From Pseudorasbora parva (Eukaryota > Chordata > Actinopteri > Cypriniformes > Gobionidae), in assembly GCF_024679245.1 (NCBI RefSeq), contig NC_090189.1:37718889-37782888 (forward strand): DNA of 64,000 bases, written 5' to 3'. Positions 34,881 to 46,428 of this stretch are shown piece after piece (position 1 is the stretch's first letter; each line of letters starts with the position of its first letter). The notes beneath the pieces were generated by a model, which was given only the letters and a program-made list of their open reading frames with translations, did not search any database and was not told the origin of the DNA. The position numbers and the translations under genes were made by a program.

Positions 34881-35200
34881 ATGTATTATATAGCTTTTCT
34901 GGTTTTAACAGAGAATAAAAGCCAGAAAGAACAGAAATATTGGAAGCGTGGACAGAAGAAGCTATTCTCACCTGTGGGAGGAGGAAAGGTAATAGTCACT
35001 GTCGAAGAGGCCGTGGAACTATTGTGAGCAGCCGCGGAATTAATGTCCGTGGCAGCGATAATTCCGGCCGGAATAAGCGGCGGACGTGAAAGCGCTGGCT
35101 CGGCAGCTGCAGCTGCCGGCTGAAACGGAAATGGACCGTATATATCGTACAGTTGTTTGTGTTGATGTTTGCGTGTTGCTGAGAGAACACTGAATGCGGC

Positions 35201-35536
35201 GTGAGAGTGAGAGTTTTGAGCACACGATACACACGAGCAGATCGTGAAGTTGCGCTTTTGAATTCCTCTGGGATAAATGGAAAACCAGTGATGGATAACG
35301 CTTGCCTGAATGCGTTGATGGACCATTTCTCAGCAGGAGGTACGAGGCTTAACGTTACTGCTGAAGAGGAAAATGTTGATGATGATGAAGGCCTCGATGC
35401 ATCACGACAAGGATCGACCGAGCCCCGTAGTAGTAAAGGTGAATGCATATACAAACAAGTTCTCCATTTAGAATTAAGGCTCTGTGGTGATGTGGATGCT
35501 TACACTACTGTTTATCATCTGTCCTTCATGGTATAA
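35201..35536 (+). other. weak 111-codon ORF, function unknown
   Basis: The frame contains an acidic segment (EEENVDDDEGLDASRQGS) after MDNACLNALMDHFSAGG. A donor-like AAAG|GTGAATG occurs near 35440, so a transposon-derived exon is conceivable. Overlapping open frames on the minus strand, and the repeat-like setting, make a host gene doubtful. I do not recognise the sequence. Confidence 0.2.
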
Positions 35537-36102
35537 AACCCGCCCTGACCATTTGATTGGTCTAAACATCTCTGGTTCGGCTATATTCGGCTGATATTCA
35601 GGCTAGTCATACAGCATATAGACTCCTTTATTCTCACACAACATATGTTGGGTCCCAGCTGGGTCACGCACTTGATCTTGTTTTATCGTCAGGGTTTGCC
35701 AAGTATCGGTAAGTGATGCTGGCCTGTCTGACCACTGGCCGGTATTGTTTGACAATGTAATTTCCTGTTCTGCCATGTAAACCAGCCTTCTATCTATCTT
35801 TCCCTGTCTAAAGTCAATAGCGCAGTGTTTTTTTAAAGGGCATGTTAGAAATATGTGCCTATAGGCGGGCACACAACGCGTGTACACTCTGATTACACAC
35901 ACAGGGACACGCAACAACACACAAACATACCAAATATTTGTGAAAGATTATTATTGTCTACATAAAGATAAACAATGCCTACATGTCATAATGGATATAA
36001 TTGCATGTATCAGAATTACCTATTGACAGTAATGGCGAACAAAATTGGCTACTTATTTAACCAATTGTGGCAATACACACGTAATTAAACTGACTGGTCA
36101 AG
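35537..36102. other. non-coding DNA, no gene seen
   Basis: Scattered repeat-like motifs such as 'gattggtctaaacatctctgg' occur, but no element boundaries or coding signal. Confidence 0.35.
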
Positions 36103-36850
36103 TTGAGGGTGCCTATATTCTGCCATGTAAATAACCAATCTGCCATGGCACGGGTAGTAAATCACCTTTTATTATCTGCAGACTCTGGTAACTCTACTAT
36201 TTTTCTATTATATGATTTGAGTTGGATTATTGGATTTGGTTTATCATCACATCCTCTTAACGCGATTAAATCTCAAGGTTGGCATTCGTGATGCTGCATT
36301 AGATTGATTTGCATTAAATCTCCCAAAGAGAAGTTTTTGGTGGAAATTGGAGAATTTTCATCAAGCTCAGTTCCCATCACTTGTGGAGTGCCTAAGGGCT
36401 CCATTTTGGGTCCAACCTCATTTTATCCATATTTAATACCTCTTTGCTTTATTTTTGAGTCTCATGTAAGATTTTGTTTGTGCGTATTACCAAACGTTTC
36501 CACTTGTATTCAGTCATTTCCAATAAAAATGGTCTGCAGACATTTCCAATGCTCTCAGTTTTGATCACAAGGAGTACAAGTGTGACAATTTATTTATTTA
36601 TTTTTTCAAATAATGTAATCGGATGGATCATTCTGTCTATTTATATTGTTGTTGTTCATTTTTATTTCAGAACACTATTGTGTATTTAATAATTGTATTT
36701 TTTTAAATTCTCTTTACAACGGTTTTAATTATCCTTGTTTTTATTTTTGATTCTTACACAAGGTTATTCTTAATTCTCATTGTTAAAAATATTTTAATGA
36801 ATTTCTATGTAAAGCACTTTGAACTGCAATTGGGTACGAAATGTGCTATG
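36103..36850 (+). pseudogene. CR1/L2-like LINE fragment (reverse transcriptase and tail)
   Basis: Decayed plus-strand reverse-transcriptase motifs are readable: VVNHLLLSADSGNST, FLLYDLS, then, after stops and a frame change, FLVEIGEFSSSSVPITCGVP followed by KGSILGPT. A 3' tail 'tgtaaagcactttgaactgc' and a CCTTG-type simple repeat follow at 36800-36875. The segment between is deleted. This is not the same element as the L2 at 31658, which has the other orientation. Confidence 0.72.
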
Positions 36851-36875
36851 CCTTGCCTTGCCTTGGCTTGGCTTG

Positions 36876-38039
36876 TTCACATAGCAAGTTGCTAAACCTT
36901 CACCAAGTTTCGTACCATTCCAATTAATTAAAAAAATTCATAACGGAAAAGCACCAGAGGTTTAAAGTTCCATGCATTCATCCAGCCAGGCTGGATTACT
37001 GTAACGCTCTTTGCGCTGGAATTAATCAGTCCTCACTCTCGCTGCTCGTTTTTTGACAGGGACAAAAAAGAGGGAGCACATCTAGCCGTGTCACGATAAC
37101 ACATTTTGCTGGACGATAAAATGGCCAAGAAATTATTGCGATAAATGATAATATCGTCGTTCTGAGACCGTTTTCATCTAAAATAAAAATAATGGCATAA
37201 TAATGCAGGTACATTTTTTCAAAGATAAAAATACTTTTATTTCTAAAGACTATTTAACACTGAAAACGGAAAACATTTTAAATATCTACAATAAATAAAC
37301 AAAACAACCAAAAACAATAAATAAAATGAATGAAAACTGCAACAGATGATGTGCATATTAGGGGTGCCACGGTTCACAAAACCCACGGTTCGGTTCTGTA
37401 CGGTTCTTGTTTTTGTTTTTTTGTTTTAATCGTTAACACTCCAGAAATTTACTTCAGCATATGATATATATAACTTAATTATTAACAATTTAGGATACAG
37501 CATTAAAAAAAAAAGTTATATTTTGTAACATGCACAAACAACTTGACTTGACCATCTCTGAGGAAAGCTCAGTGAGATTTTGATACAGCAAGAGAGAAGA
37601 CATTGATGATATGCTTTTCATTTATTTAAAAAGGAGAATGTGTATTGATATCTCTACAGGAACTTATGTGCCTTTTTAGCACACAAAGATTGAACTGAAG
37701 AATTAACTTGCATTTATCAAACTGCCAACTTCAGTGTAGCTTTAAGCCTTATTTATACTTGACGCATCCGCACGAGCGCAAGGCCGCGTGCGGCAAAAAT
37801 GACGTCAACGAGACCCCATTTCGCTGGGTGCTGAGTGTGCACATCAAATTTTTTAACTTTGCGTGTGGCTCCGCAACTGAAGAAGCACGATTTCCAGACG
37901 AATCTGGCCGAGTATCAGCTCTCATCAAACTCCACCTGGTATAAACACCTCCCCAGGCACGCGTGCAGTCAACGAGAGAGATTTACCGCGGCCGGAAAAA
38001 TTATCGAGCTCATTTTTTGTATTGTGCGGTTAATTGATT
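36876..38039. other. AT-rich DNA with MITE fragments
   Basis: 37080-37210 carries 'gtcacgataacacattttgc' and 'tgataatatcgtcgtt', and 37363-37410 carries 'ttaggggtgccacggttca'. These are fragments of common fish repeats (from memory) without matched ends. 37750-37990 is GC-richer with no gene. Confidence 0.4.
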
Positions 38040-38330
38040 TATTGACTATCGGGACAGGCCTCACTTCATTGGTTGCCCATTCAATTCAGAGTTGATTTTA
38101 AGCTTTTTGTATTTGTATTCAAAGCACTTCATGGACTTGCTCCTACTTATATTTATTCTTCATTCCTATTCCGAGAGAATGCTCAGATCCTCCTCTCAGC
38201 TGTTATTGACTGTTCCAAAATCTCAACTAAAATCCAAAGGTGACAGGGCTTTCTCAGGTCTAGGTCCAAAGCTATGGAATTCCTTACCTTTATCTACATT
38301 TAAATAATCTCTTAAAATATATATCAGTCA
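38040..38330 (+). pseudogene. L2-type LINE C-terminal fragment
   Basis: In shifting frames one reads a TSLHWLPIQF-type start near 38068, then FVFKALHGLAPTYI and, in another frame, LRSSSQLLLTVPKSQL and DRAFSGLGPKLWNSLP. This is the same C-terminal domain as the L2 at 32487 but clearly an independent, older copy. Frameshifts and stops abolish coding. Confidence 0.72.
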
Positions 38331-38534
38331 AATCTTCATTTACAGACAGCAGCATGAACATGGGCTAGACCTGCGGTTGGGAACCTATGAATCACGAACC
38401 ACACCTTTGACATCAGAAAAAAATTGAAGCATAAAGGAATGCTTGTTTTGATGCGACTTGCTAAAACAGCTCATTTGCTAATTTCTGTAGAGGCTTCAGA
38501 AGGATACCAGCATCAGTAACAAGTTGATGGTATC

Positions 38535-38870
38535 ATTAACTTTAATGTCATCCCATTCTTAATCATTAGGGTTTAATATGGAGTTGACCTACCCTTTGCA
38601 GCTATAACAGCTTCAACTCTTATGGGAAAGCTTTCCACAAGGTTCAGGAGTGTGTTTATGGGAATTTTTTTTACCATTCTTCAAGAAGCGTATTTGTGAT
38701 GTCAGACACTGATGTTAGACGAGATGTTAGATGTTAGTCTCCGCTCTAATTCATCCTAAAGGTGTTCTATTAGGTGCAGGACAGTCAAGTTCCTCCACAC
38801 CAAACTCACTCATCCATGTCTATATGGACCTTGCTTCGTGCACTAACATTAGCATGCTGGACTCAGACAC
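38535..38870 (-). pseudogene. Tc1-like transposase fragment (C-terminal)
   Basis: The segment 'tttgcagctataacagcttc' to 'caaactcactcatccatgtc' is the inverse of the C-terminal half of a fish Tc1 transposase (NLVESLPRR..AVIAAKGG type, near 38550-38660). The same family contributes the right half of the chimera at 46428. Several indels are present. No TIRs remain. Confidence 0.7.
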
Positions 38871-39534
38871 GTATGGGCCAGGGCTCGCAAAGCCCTGGCA
38901 GGCAGATGAATCTCATTATATTCCGTTCTTGTTCTGCTATTCTCTCTTTCTCTCATTGACATCTGAAGGGCGGTGCGCACGCAGAACGTGTTCGCGTGGT
39001 TCGCGCTTATATCGTCCGATCTTGTGGGCTATGTGTAATATAAAAAATAATAGTCCAATCAATCGCGGTTCGATGAGAAATGAATCATTGTGTTTGTGTG
39101 ATAAAGACGTTTACGAGCCCTGTGGTTGAGAGAATCATTCTGGTTGCCGCTTCTCCCTCAATCTCTCCTCTCCCTCAACTGAACTGACAGCGGAGCTGAA
39201 GCTCATTAAATATGCAAATCTTATCCAATCCTAGCCGTGGGCGTTTACTTCTCCATATAAAGTCTCCATTAAGTCTCCAGTGCTGCACGCCCATCAGAAC
39301 CCAGCGTCTTGGAGAGAGCCTCAAAACCAGTGTAGAAAATAGCCTATTACTTATTAGTTATGATGTTTTTTGAACGTAAAAAAACACACGAACATCCTTA
39401 GTTGACCTCAGACAGCAGTATAAAAAAGAAAAAAAGCCAGTTCCTGACACCTTTAACAAACTTAGACCCTAGGTTTACAGAAAGAACATGGATCATTTGA
39501 CTACTGGGCATAGTTTGAAATCTGAAAAATATTG
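38871..39534. repeat. dispersed repeat, no gene
   Basis: 39378-39462 ('aaaaacacacgaacatc' to 'gccagttcctgacaccttta') matches 59577-59661 closely, showing a dispersed repeat. 38880-39360 likely belongs to it but was not bounded. Confidence 0.5.
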
Positions 39535-39800
39535 CTTCTTCTTGTGAATCTTGATTTCTGCTGTAAAATACAGATGGCAAGGTCAGAATTTGGTGTACAC
39601 AGCCAAAATCCATGGATTCATTCTCCCTTCTGTCAACAGCACACAGGCTGGTTCTGGTGGTGTAATGGCGTGGAGTATGTTTTCTTGGCACACGTTAGCC
39701 CTCTTAATACCATACAAGCATCATTTGAATGCTGTGCACCATGTGCATCCCTTTATGGCCACATTTATCCCATTTTCAAATGGATGCTTGCAATAGGATC
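39535..39800 (+). pseudogene. DD36E-like Tc1 transposase fragment
   Basis: Readable motifs include a GGVMAWSMFSWHTLALLIPY stretch and VHHVHPFMATF, matching the region after the first catalytic Asp in the element at 5024 (GGVMVWGMFSWHTLGPL, IHPFMTTMYPSSDGY). Catalytic residues are not preserved. No TIRs are visible. Confidence 0.75.
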
Positions 39801-40754
39801 CAGTCACATGTACCAACAAGACACTGATTCCTCAAGCTGATGTCATTAATGTTTTTGGTTACAATGACATTGCAATATTACAGTAGGGATTTTCACATGA
39901 AGCATTTATTGAGCTTGTTTACATGTACATTCTTAAACCAGTTTTACGCTTAATAACCTGACAATGTGTGTGGTCATGCAACTGTGTTAGACTGTTAACC
40001 TTTATTGGCATACCTTAAAGGTCATAAATGGCTTAAGAATAAAAATATTTTTTCCACTTATATTATACCCTCGTTTTGACTGACATGTAAACACTTCAAA
40101 AGGTGAAGTAAGATTTTTATGTTAAAATGCATTCTCCTAACCCATTTATTGTTCATTGATTACTATTAGTATGCTATTCATGGGTTTATCTCCCCCAAAA
40201 GTGTAAACATTGAGCCCCTCAGGCACCATCAAAACATTGAGAGCAGTCCGCTCAGATCTGTCTAATTCTCAGTCTCATTCCAGCTCAACCTATAGCGGGA
40301 GTTTGGGGCATGGCTACTGTAGCAGACTGAGCCAGAGGGCGTTTAGCTGGTCTGGGGCCATGACTGATGCGTTATATGGGAAAAGCCACAATTCGCGGTA
40401 TTTAGACCTTCAAAGATTAAACAGGCTATGAACACATCAAAGCAAACACGGCATTCCGATGCAGTGCGCTACAATTGATGCTTAGTGTTGCAGAAACTAC
40501 ATACTTCACCTTTACAGCCCTGGTATACTTTAAAGGACATTGAAGAACAAACTGATGTGACATCATTTTGAAGAAAATAAGGCCAAAACAAGGACATTTG
40601 TCCATAGCGATCATGTAAGAGGTAGCTGTGCTTTTTCCAGGAGACCCCTATTTTAACATTCAAAATTCTTAACAAACTGAGGTGAGATATGAGTAGAAAC
40701 ATGAACACACTTGAGAACTGTATGTTCGCTAATAGTGTCTTGCTTTTTTAAGAG
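39801..40754. other. non-coding DNA, no gene seen
   Basis: Short overlapping frames without domain content. No terminal repeats found. Confidence 0.4.
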
Positions 40755-41010
40755 AAGAATGAATATGGATGTATGTATGGATTTATGTATGTATGCATAT
40801 ATGGATGTATGAATGGATGCGTGTATGCATATATATATGTATGTATGTATGTATTTATGCATGCATGTATGGATGCGTGGATGTATATATGGATGCATGT
40901 ATACATCTATTTATACATGTATTTATGGATGCATGAATTTACTCATGTGTGTATGCTTGTATGTATGTACATATGCATCTATGCATGTATGGATGCATGT
41001 AAGCATTTAT
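40755..41010. repeat. degenerate TATG/GGATG tetranucleotide array
   Basis: About 255 bp of imperfect 'tatgtatg', 'atggatg' and 'tatgcat' units. Long Tyr/Met/Cys-rich (plus) and His/Ile-rich (minus) frames through it are simple-repeat artefacts. Confidence 0.93.
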
Positions 41011-41129
41011 GGTCGGGGTTGAATGACTACCGATTTATATGTGATGAAAATCGAGTCGACGCGACCAGTCGCTGATGACGTCATTAATGAACAAATAAGC
41101 CTGAACCTCAAGCTGCCATTAAATTTTAA

Positions 41130-41253
41130 ATGTATGCACAAACTGTATTCCCAAAAAGTTGGGACACTGTACAAATTGTGAACAAAAACAGAATGCAATG
41201 ATGTGGAAGTTTCAAATTTCAATATTTCTTTCAGAATACAACATATCAAATGT
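41130..41253. mobile_element. Tc1/mariner-type MITE end
   Basis: 'gtattcccaaaaagttggga' followed by 'cactgtacaaattgtgaa' is a recognisable fish Tc1/mariner terminal region (from memory). The element is cut where TTAA and another MITE begin at 41254. Confidence 0.55.
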
Positions 41254-41257
41254 TTAA

Positions 41258-41420
41258 AGCTGCTGTCCGTAACCTTTTTTGTGTTCAAGGTTTACAAAAA
41301 TTATATAATAAGAATGTACAACATGAATCCATTTTCTAAACCGTGTTTTTGTCTTACCCTGAATCATTATGGTACACTTATAATAAGTATTTATATTGGG
41401 ACTATTTCAGGCTAGAATTG
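41258..41420. mobile_element. left part of a TTAA-type MITE
   Basis: After TTAA (41254-41257) the sequence reads AGCTGCTGTCCGTAACC, the family end whose inverse occurs at 21390-21408. No right end was found nearby. Confidence 0.45.
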
Positions 41421-42544
41421 TAGGTTCCCCCAACGCAGCACAGCACAGAAGTATAACAATTTTATCCAATAATGTATTAGACAGGACTGTTAAACAGATC
41501 GTAAATTAATGAAGATGAGGGATTTCAAGCACTGTGTGCTCAGGCTCTGGCATTGTCAGTGCCGTCAAATTAAAGGTCCGAAGCGGCATCAAAATAAAAG
41601 TAACAACAGCAAGTGCAGCTTACGCCAGGTAAGATATGTAGTTTTAAGGTTTAGCACCAAGTTGCTTGCATTCTCTGTTGATCCATACTCCATTTCATTT
41701 GACATGTTTTTTTTGTTTTGTTTTTACTGGCTAGTCAGTAGACGTAGGTCATAGCAGAAAACACTGTGAGATGATCATGATAAAATTATCACAAGCTATA
41801 TTTGGACCGCTCTCACTATATGATGTAGGAGCTGCGACCACAGAAATCGCCAGGACTGGCCATCTTTTGCCTGGGACAGGCCAAAATTGTACAGTGAGCA
41901 CCAGGCATAAAACACAGGCAAAGGTGTGAAATGTGGAAAGAGGAAGAATGTATGTGAGTAACATGCACTACAGAATTCCATCTGTTTGGCATCAGTTTTG
42001 TGGTTTTGTTCCAGGGAAAATAGAGCAAAGAACAAAAACAAATAAACCCCAGTGGGCATCTTTCTCGGAATATCATTAAGGCTTCAGAGCAAGCTGGAGC
42101 TGATGATGAAAAAAAAAAGAAAGAAAAAAAAAGGAGAGGCGGGAAACAGTGTGAAGATGTGTGAGGATGAATAAAAAGAGAAAAGCAATGAGATTAGAAC
42201 ATGGCAAAACAAAACAAACCCCTGGAAGTAAGGCAAAGGAATATTATAAAAGGGGAGGACATTAGTTCTGTGGGCAGCAGAAGGAAGGTCAACAAAGAGA
42301 GGAGAGGTCAAAGCGATTCGCATTAAATGTCCTGTCTAACAGTGGGCTGAATCCCAAAGGTTTGTATTGACGAAATATTTGATAGAAACTGTAAAAGGAG
42401 AACTACAGGCATGTTTTAAAAAGACTGCATTTATGAATAGAGCACTGAATCTCACATATCATGTCCATTTTATATTCCACCTCAAAATCAATGAGAAAAT
42501 GATATGTATTATCCTCTTAAAATTTAGGACAATTTTTGGGATTT
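41421..42544. other. AT-rich non-coding DNA, no gene seen
   Basis: It contains a purine-rich tract at 42100-42180 and only short frames. No supported element. Confidence 0.4.
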
Positions 42545-42900
42545 CTGCCTGGATTTGGCCTACCCAAATTGAAAAGCTTCCCATACACACATACAGTGGT
42601 CTCAGTTCAATATTTTGGTGTCATTTTACAGGAAACCCTTTGAAGTTACATAAAACATTGCTAAAAGTCATAAACATGTAAGTATAGGTTGTCTAAGCTG
42701 TAATACCCCCCCCCCCCAAAAAAAAATAAAAAAAAAAAAATAAAAAATAAATAAATAAATAAATAAAATAAAATAAAAAATTATGCTTTTTAATTATTTA
42801 TTTTTCAATATAAATTCAGTTTTGAAAGTGTGTAACTCAGGCCATGTGAGCTCTAGGGCTCTGCAGACATTTTGGGCTGTTTTCAATAAATTCCAGAAAA
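42545..42900. repeat. fold-back repeat, left arm
   Basis: 'ctggatttggcctacccaaa', 'agcttcccatacacacatac', 'ttacagg' and 'gggctctgcagaca' are all present inverted at 43896-44097 and 45947-46000. The arm contains a poly-C/A and AAAT-rich simple tract at about 42708-42780. Because this arm is uninterrupted at 'gaccactgtatgtgtgtatg' (read inverted), it shows the target site of the solo LTR in the other arm before insertion. Confidence 0.8.
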
Positions 42901-42929
42901 TAGTGTAATAAAGTTGTATGCAAGATTTA

Positions 42930-43785
42930 AGCCTAGTTCAGACTGCACGATTTTCAAACTCGTCGGGTCACTGCTCTTTTCACACTGCATGACTATCTGG
43001 GGTATCATTCAGTCACTGCTGTGTTCACACTGCACGATGGTTTGACGACAGAGGAGTTCACACTGCATGACTGAACAAGAGGAAGAATCGCCGACAACTC
43101 TCTCTCCGGTGCGCAAACTACGTTTCCCAACTACACGTGCGATGTGACAAGTAAACAACACGAGATCACACGTGCGTCAGACCGGAGTTCTCGCGTGAGA
43201 CTTGGAATTAAAAATGATAAACGGCACAAAGTTTGCTTCAAATTGTATGTGCACTGATTTGTGGAGAAAAAGAAAAAAGATTATGGTGGAAGAAATTGTT
43301 GGAGAGACAGAGGGAGCCAGGATTGTGTTCTGCAAAGACAGTTTGAGGTAAATAAACAATTTTGTAATGTGCTGCTGCTGTGGCTGGATGTGCAAATGTT
43401 TGGCCTTTGTTTCTGTTTGATAGAATTGTAAATATATCTATTAAAATACTGATATTCTGCTCTATAACTCCTCCCTGAACGTCCTGCTGCCCTGTATCTC
43501 ACTCTTTCACTGGCTGTCGGTGTAATTTTCAGTCAGAACGCAGTTCACACAGCAGGAGTTTGAATCGCCGACAGCTCCAGATATTAAGCATGCCAAATAT
43601 CTCACCGGCGTCGGCGACTCGTCGGCGATTCTCTCTAATGGCGTCATTGATTATTCACACTGCGTGATTGTCACTCGTGTGCACGAGCACCGTTTTGCCT
43701 ATGATCTCGGGCATTTGTTGGCGATTTCACAAAACTTGTCAGCGACTCAAAATCCGGGGAAAAATCAGGCAGTGTGAACTAGGCT
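42930..43785. mobile_element. PIF/Harbinger-like MITE (TTA duplication)
   Basis: The left end AGCCTAGTTCAGACTGCACG and the inverse right end AGCCTAGTTCACACTGCCTG form the TIR. TTA duplicates at 42927-42929 and 43786-43788. 3-bp TWA duplications are typical of PIF/Harbinger (established). Internal 'cactgc' and 'cgccgac' motifs recur in both orientations. There is no transposase. It lies between the arms of the fold-back repeat. Confidence 0.75.
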
Positions 43786-43895
43786 TTACTCAAATTGATC
43801 TGAAGGGAAGACCCCCCCCCTCCCCTCACACTTCTACACCACTCCACTCCCACCTCCACCCAACCATATACACTGTAATTAAATTAATCGAATAT

Positions 43896-44097
43896 GCTGA
43901 AAACAGCCCAAACTGTCTGCAGGGTGCTAGAGCACACAGGACCTGAGTTACACACTTTCGAAAATGAATTTTTAACCAAAAAATATAAAAAAGCATCTCT
44001 TTTTGGAGGTTATTACAGCCCAGAAAACCTACACTTACATGCTTATCATTTTAGCAGTGTTTTATGTACCAAAATTTGGAACTTAGACCACTGTATG
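43896..44097. repeat. fold-back repeat, right arm (split part 1)
   Basis: This is the inverse of the 42545-42900 arm: 'gaaaacagcccaaactgtct', 'gagttacacactttc' and 'cttacatgcttat' are its counterparts. It is broken at GTATG by the LTR and resumes at 45947 with 'tgggtatgggaagctttac' up to about 46000. Confidence 0.8.
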
Positions 44098-44589
44098 TGT
44101 TACAAGCACACCAGGCTCAACCATCTCCCAGACACAATGATCACAATCACCAGAGTACTGATTGCACGCACCTGCACTTCATCAGCGCTGCAATCACCAT
44201 CTGCACTTAAGCCCCAAGCATTCACTAGCTGTGTCTCATTTCGTTAAATTTCAAAGGCTGCGTCCTCCGGAGGACACGTCCTGTGTAGGATGCAGTATAA
44301 GGAGTGTCCTCAATCAGAATTAAACGAGATGTCCTTCGTAGGACACACAGGCAGGAAGTATCACGTTGCTATGCCAACAAGTTCAGCCTCGTTGCGCTCT
44401 CACGCCATGTTATATGAATGAAAATTATTTATAACTTGAAAATGACTATGAAATGTTTTTTGTCTTGACAGCAATGTACTGTTCAAAACGTTTAAAATGC
44501 ACTAAACAGTTGTAATCCTGTTTACCACAACTATCTGTTTGAGGTAATAGAGCTTAAAAAAAAAAAAAAAAAAAGCTTAAACTACTTAA

Positions 44590-45363
44590 AGGGTTACTTC
44601 AGCGATTAGCATATGGCTTTGTATCAGTAGAAACCCTGGAGAATATTCAAATGATTGTGCTTTCCCCCCTCATATCTCCCTGAGACGAGAGATTTATGCA
44701 TTTTATTTCTGGAAAAATTCCTCCTATGATGCAAAATGACGATTTTTGCATCATAGGAGGAATGCTTGCCCAAAGGCTAAAGACTACAGCCAGCAGAGGG
44801 AGCTATTTCCGCATGTTTTGAATCTGCGCATGGGGGATGGGAGATAACACTCAGCTGGCAGGGAGAGCTCAGCTTGCAGACAGGATCATTTAAACGGAGC
44901 TATGGTGAGCAATGTAAGTCTTTTAACTTCTCAAATTCATTTCTATGAAAGTTAAGCTTGCAAAGGCATGAACTGAAACGCGTGCCAGACTGAACTGGCG
45001 TTGTGAATGTATGCCGCGAATGTAGTCGCGATTACCTCAGCTCTCATCACTCGTGCATTTAGTGCTCAGGGCTGTGATACTCGCGCGGTGACTCACTCAT
45101 TATATTGAACAGACACGTTCAGTTTTTAATTATAGTGTCTTCTCTAACTCAGTCACAGTAATGAAGTTGGTGGTGTTGGGAATGGCCTCACAGGGCAGCG
45201 AAGCATTCTGGGAATTGTAGTCTTTCATCCCCATGGGACAAAAATACATTTTCTGTCTTTTCTCAGTCTAGAAGGCACCAAATTCAAAAATAATTTCACA
45301 TTTCTACTGCATTGATGACCCAGTTTAAATACAGATTCATCTTCTCAGCGCTGAAGTACCCCT
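44590..45363. mobile_element. TTAA-MITE nested in the TIR element
   Basis: The ends AGGGTTACTTCAGCG and, inverted, AGGGGTACTTCAGCG differ by one base. TTAA flanks both (44586-44589 and 45364-45367). The inner sequence includes a perfect 20-bp hairpin at 44717-44763. No ORF is present. Confidence 0.85.
44717..44763. repeat. perfect 20-bp hairpin with 7-nt loop
   Basis: 44717-44736 (ATTCCTCCTATGATGCAAAA) and 44744-44763 are exact reverse complements. The geometry resembles a pre-miRNA-like stem, but the stem is short and perfectly paired, so a MITE-internal fold-back is the simplest reading. Confidence 0.9.
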
Positions 45364-46009
45364 TTAATTTAACACCACACCTACGCTCGCATGTATATCT
45401 GGCGGTGGTGCCGTTTTTTCATAATAATATAAAAAAAACATATATGACGGATGTTAACGGAGACGCAAAGAATTGTAGGTTATCTCCAGCCGTGAAGGCT
45501 ACACCTCATGCACACTCCGAATTCCTGTGAAAGAAGGACACATTCGAAGGTCGCATTTGGAGAGTCCTACTCACTTTTTTGAAATGAGACGGCCTTATGA
45601 CGTATGCACCCTTCGAATGCGACCTCCGGAGGACGCAGCCTTCTGAAATGAGACACAGCTACTCACTGTCTGGTCTCGTTTGCACATGCTCACACTACTG
45701 CTTGTTACAAACCTGTTCTCCTTGTCTCCCGAGTGTCTCTGTCTCCTGGCTCCTTGTTTCTGTTGCTCCATCACTCCATCGACTCAATCACCTGTGTTCA
45801 TACAACAAGATGTGCAGTATCACCATTGCTACCATTCCCATTGGATTCAACCTGCCATCACTTACCTCTTCTGTTCATATCCTGGTTCTGTTTAATAAAC
45901 TCTGTTTGCCACTGTCTTCAGTTCTCCGTGTCACCTGTTTGGAACAGTATGTGGGTATGGGAAGCTTTACAATTTGGGTAGGCCAAATCCAGACGGAAAT
46001 GGTACCAGA

Positions 46010-46334
46010 GTAATTTAGTGTAAATACTTTACTTTGTCTAAAACAAATGCCAAAGTGATGCATGTCTCCAGAAAGTAGAGAATCTAAGCTTTGAAATGGT
46101 ACCACATACATGAGGTCAGAGCTCCTCCACAGACATTTAAAATTGAAAGTATACATATCACCATGTCATTCTGGATTTGAAGTGGTTATTATTGTTATTA
46201 AGTTTATGACAAGTTCAACCTACTGTGGGCAACACGATTGAAAAAAAGAAAAAAACTGATAAATAGTTAGCGATGTGTAGTAATGTTACTGAGGCGGACA
46301 AAGTTGCTAATTCAATTATATATGAATATATACA

Positions 46335-46335
<1 letters not shown>
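46010..46335. other. non-coding DNA, no gene seen
   Basis: No terminal repeats or domain-bearing frame. It leads into the TA array. Confidence 0.4.

Positions 46336-46427
<92 letters not shown>
46336..46427. repeat. (TA)n microsatellite
   Basis: About 92 bp of uninterrupted TA, ending exactly where the Tc1 terminal repeat begins. Tc1 elements target TA, so the insertion went into the array or the array expanded from the TA target. Confidence 0.97.

Positions 46428-46428
<1 letters not shown>

Larger units (their letters stand above)
44227..45660. mobile_element. TIR element inserted in the solo LTR
   Basis: The left end AGCTGTGTCTCATTTC and the inverse of the right end match, and both are followed inward by 'ggctgcgtcctccggagg'. 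ACT stands on both sides (44224-44226 and 45661-45663), a likely 3-bp duplication. That size suggests a PIF/Harbinger-like element (inferred). No transposase is present. A TTAA-MITE is nested at 44590-45363. Confidence 0.8.
44098..45946 (+). mobile_element. solo LTR with 5-bp TSD, interrupted by a TIR element
   Basis: The sequence starts TGTTAC, ends GGAACA and is flanked by GTATG on both sides (44093-44097 and 45947-45951). Near its end an AATAAA ('gtttaataaactctg') fits the LTR R/U5 region. With the insertion at 44227-45660 removed the LTR is about 415 bp. The undisturbed fold-back arm at 42590 supports the insertion site. Single LTRs arise by recombination between two LTRs (established). 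The orientation is inferred from the AATAAA. Confidence 0.8.

Noticed and set aside
34886..35454. Overlapping minus-strand frames of about 150 codons opposite the 35201 ORF
   Set aside because: They overlap each other in different frames, lie in repeat-like DNA and have no recognisable domain.
40653..41075. Tyr/Met/Cys-rich and His/Ile-rich frames of about 70-100 codons
   Set aside because: They are translations of a degenerate TATG tetranucleotide array.
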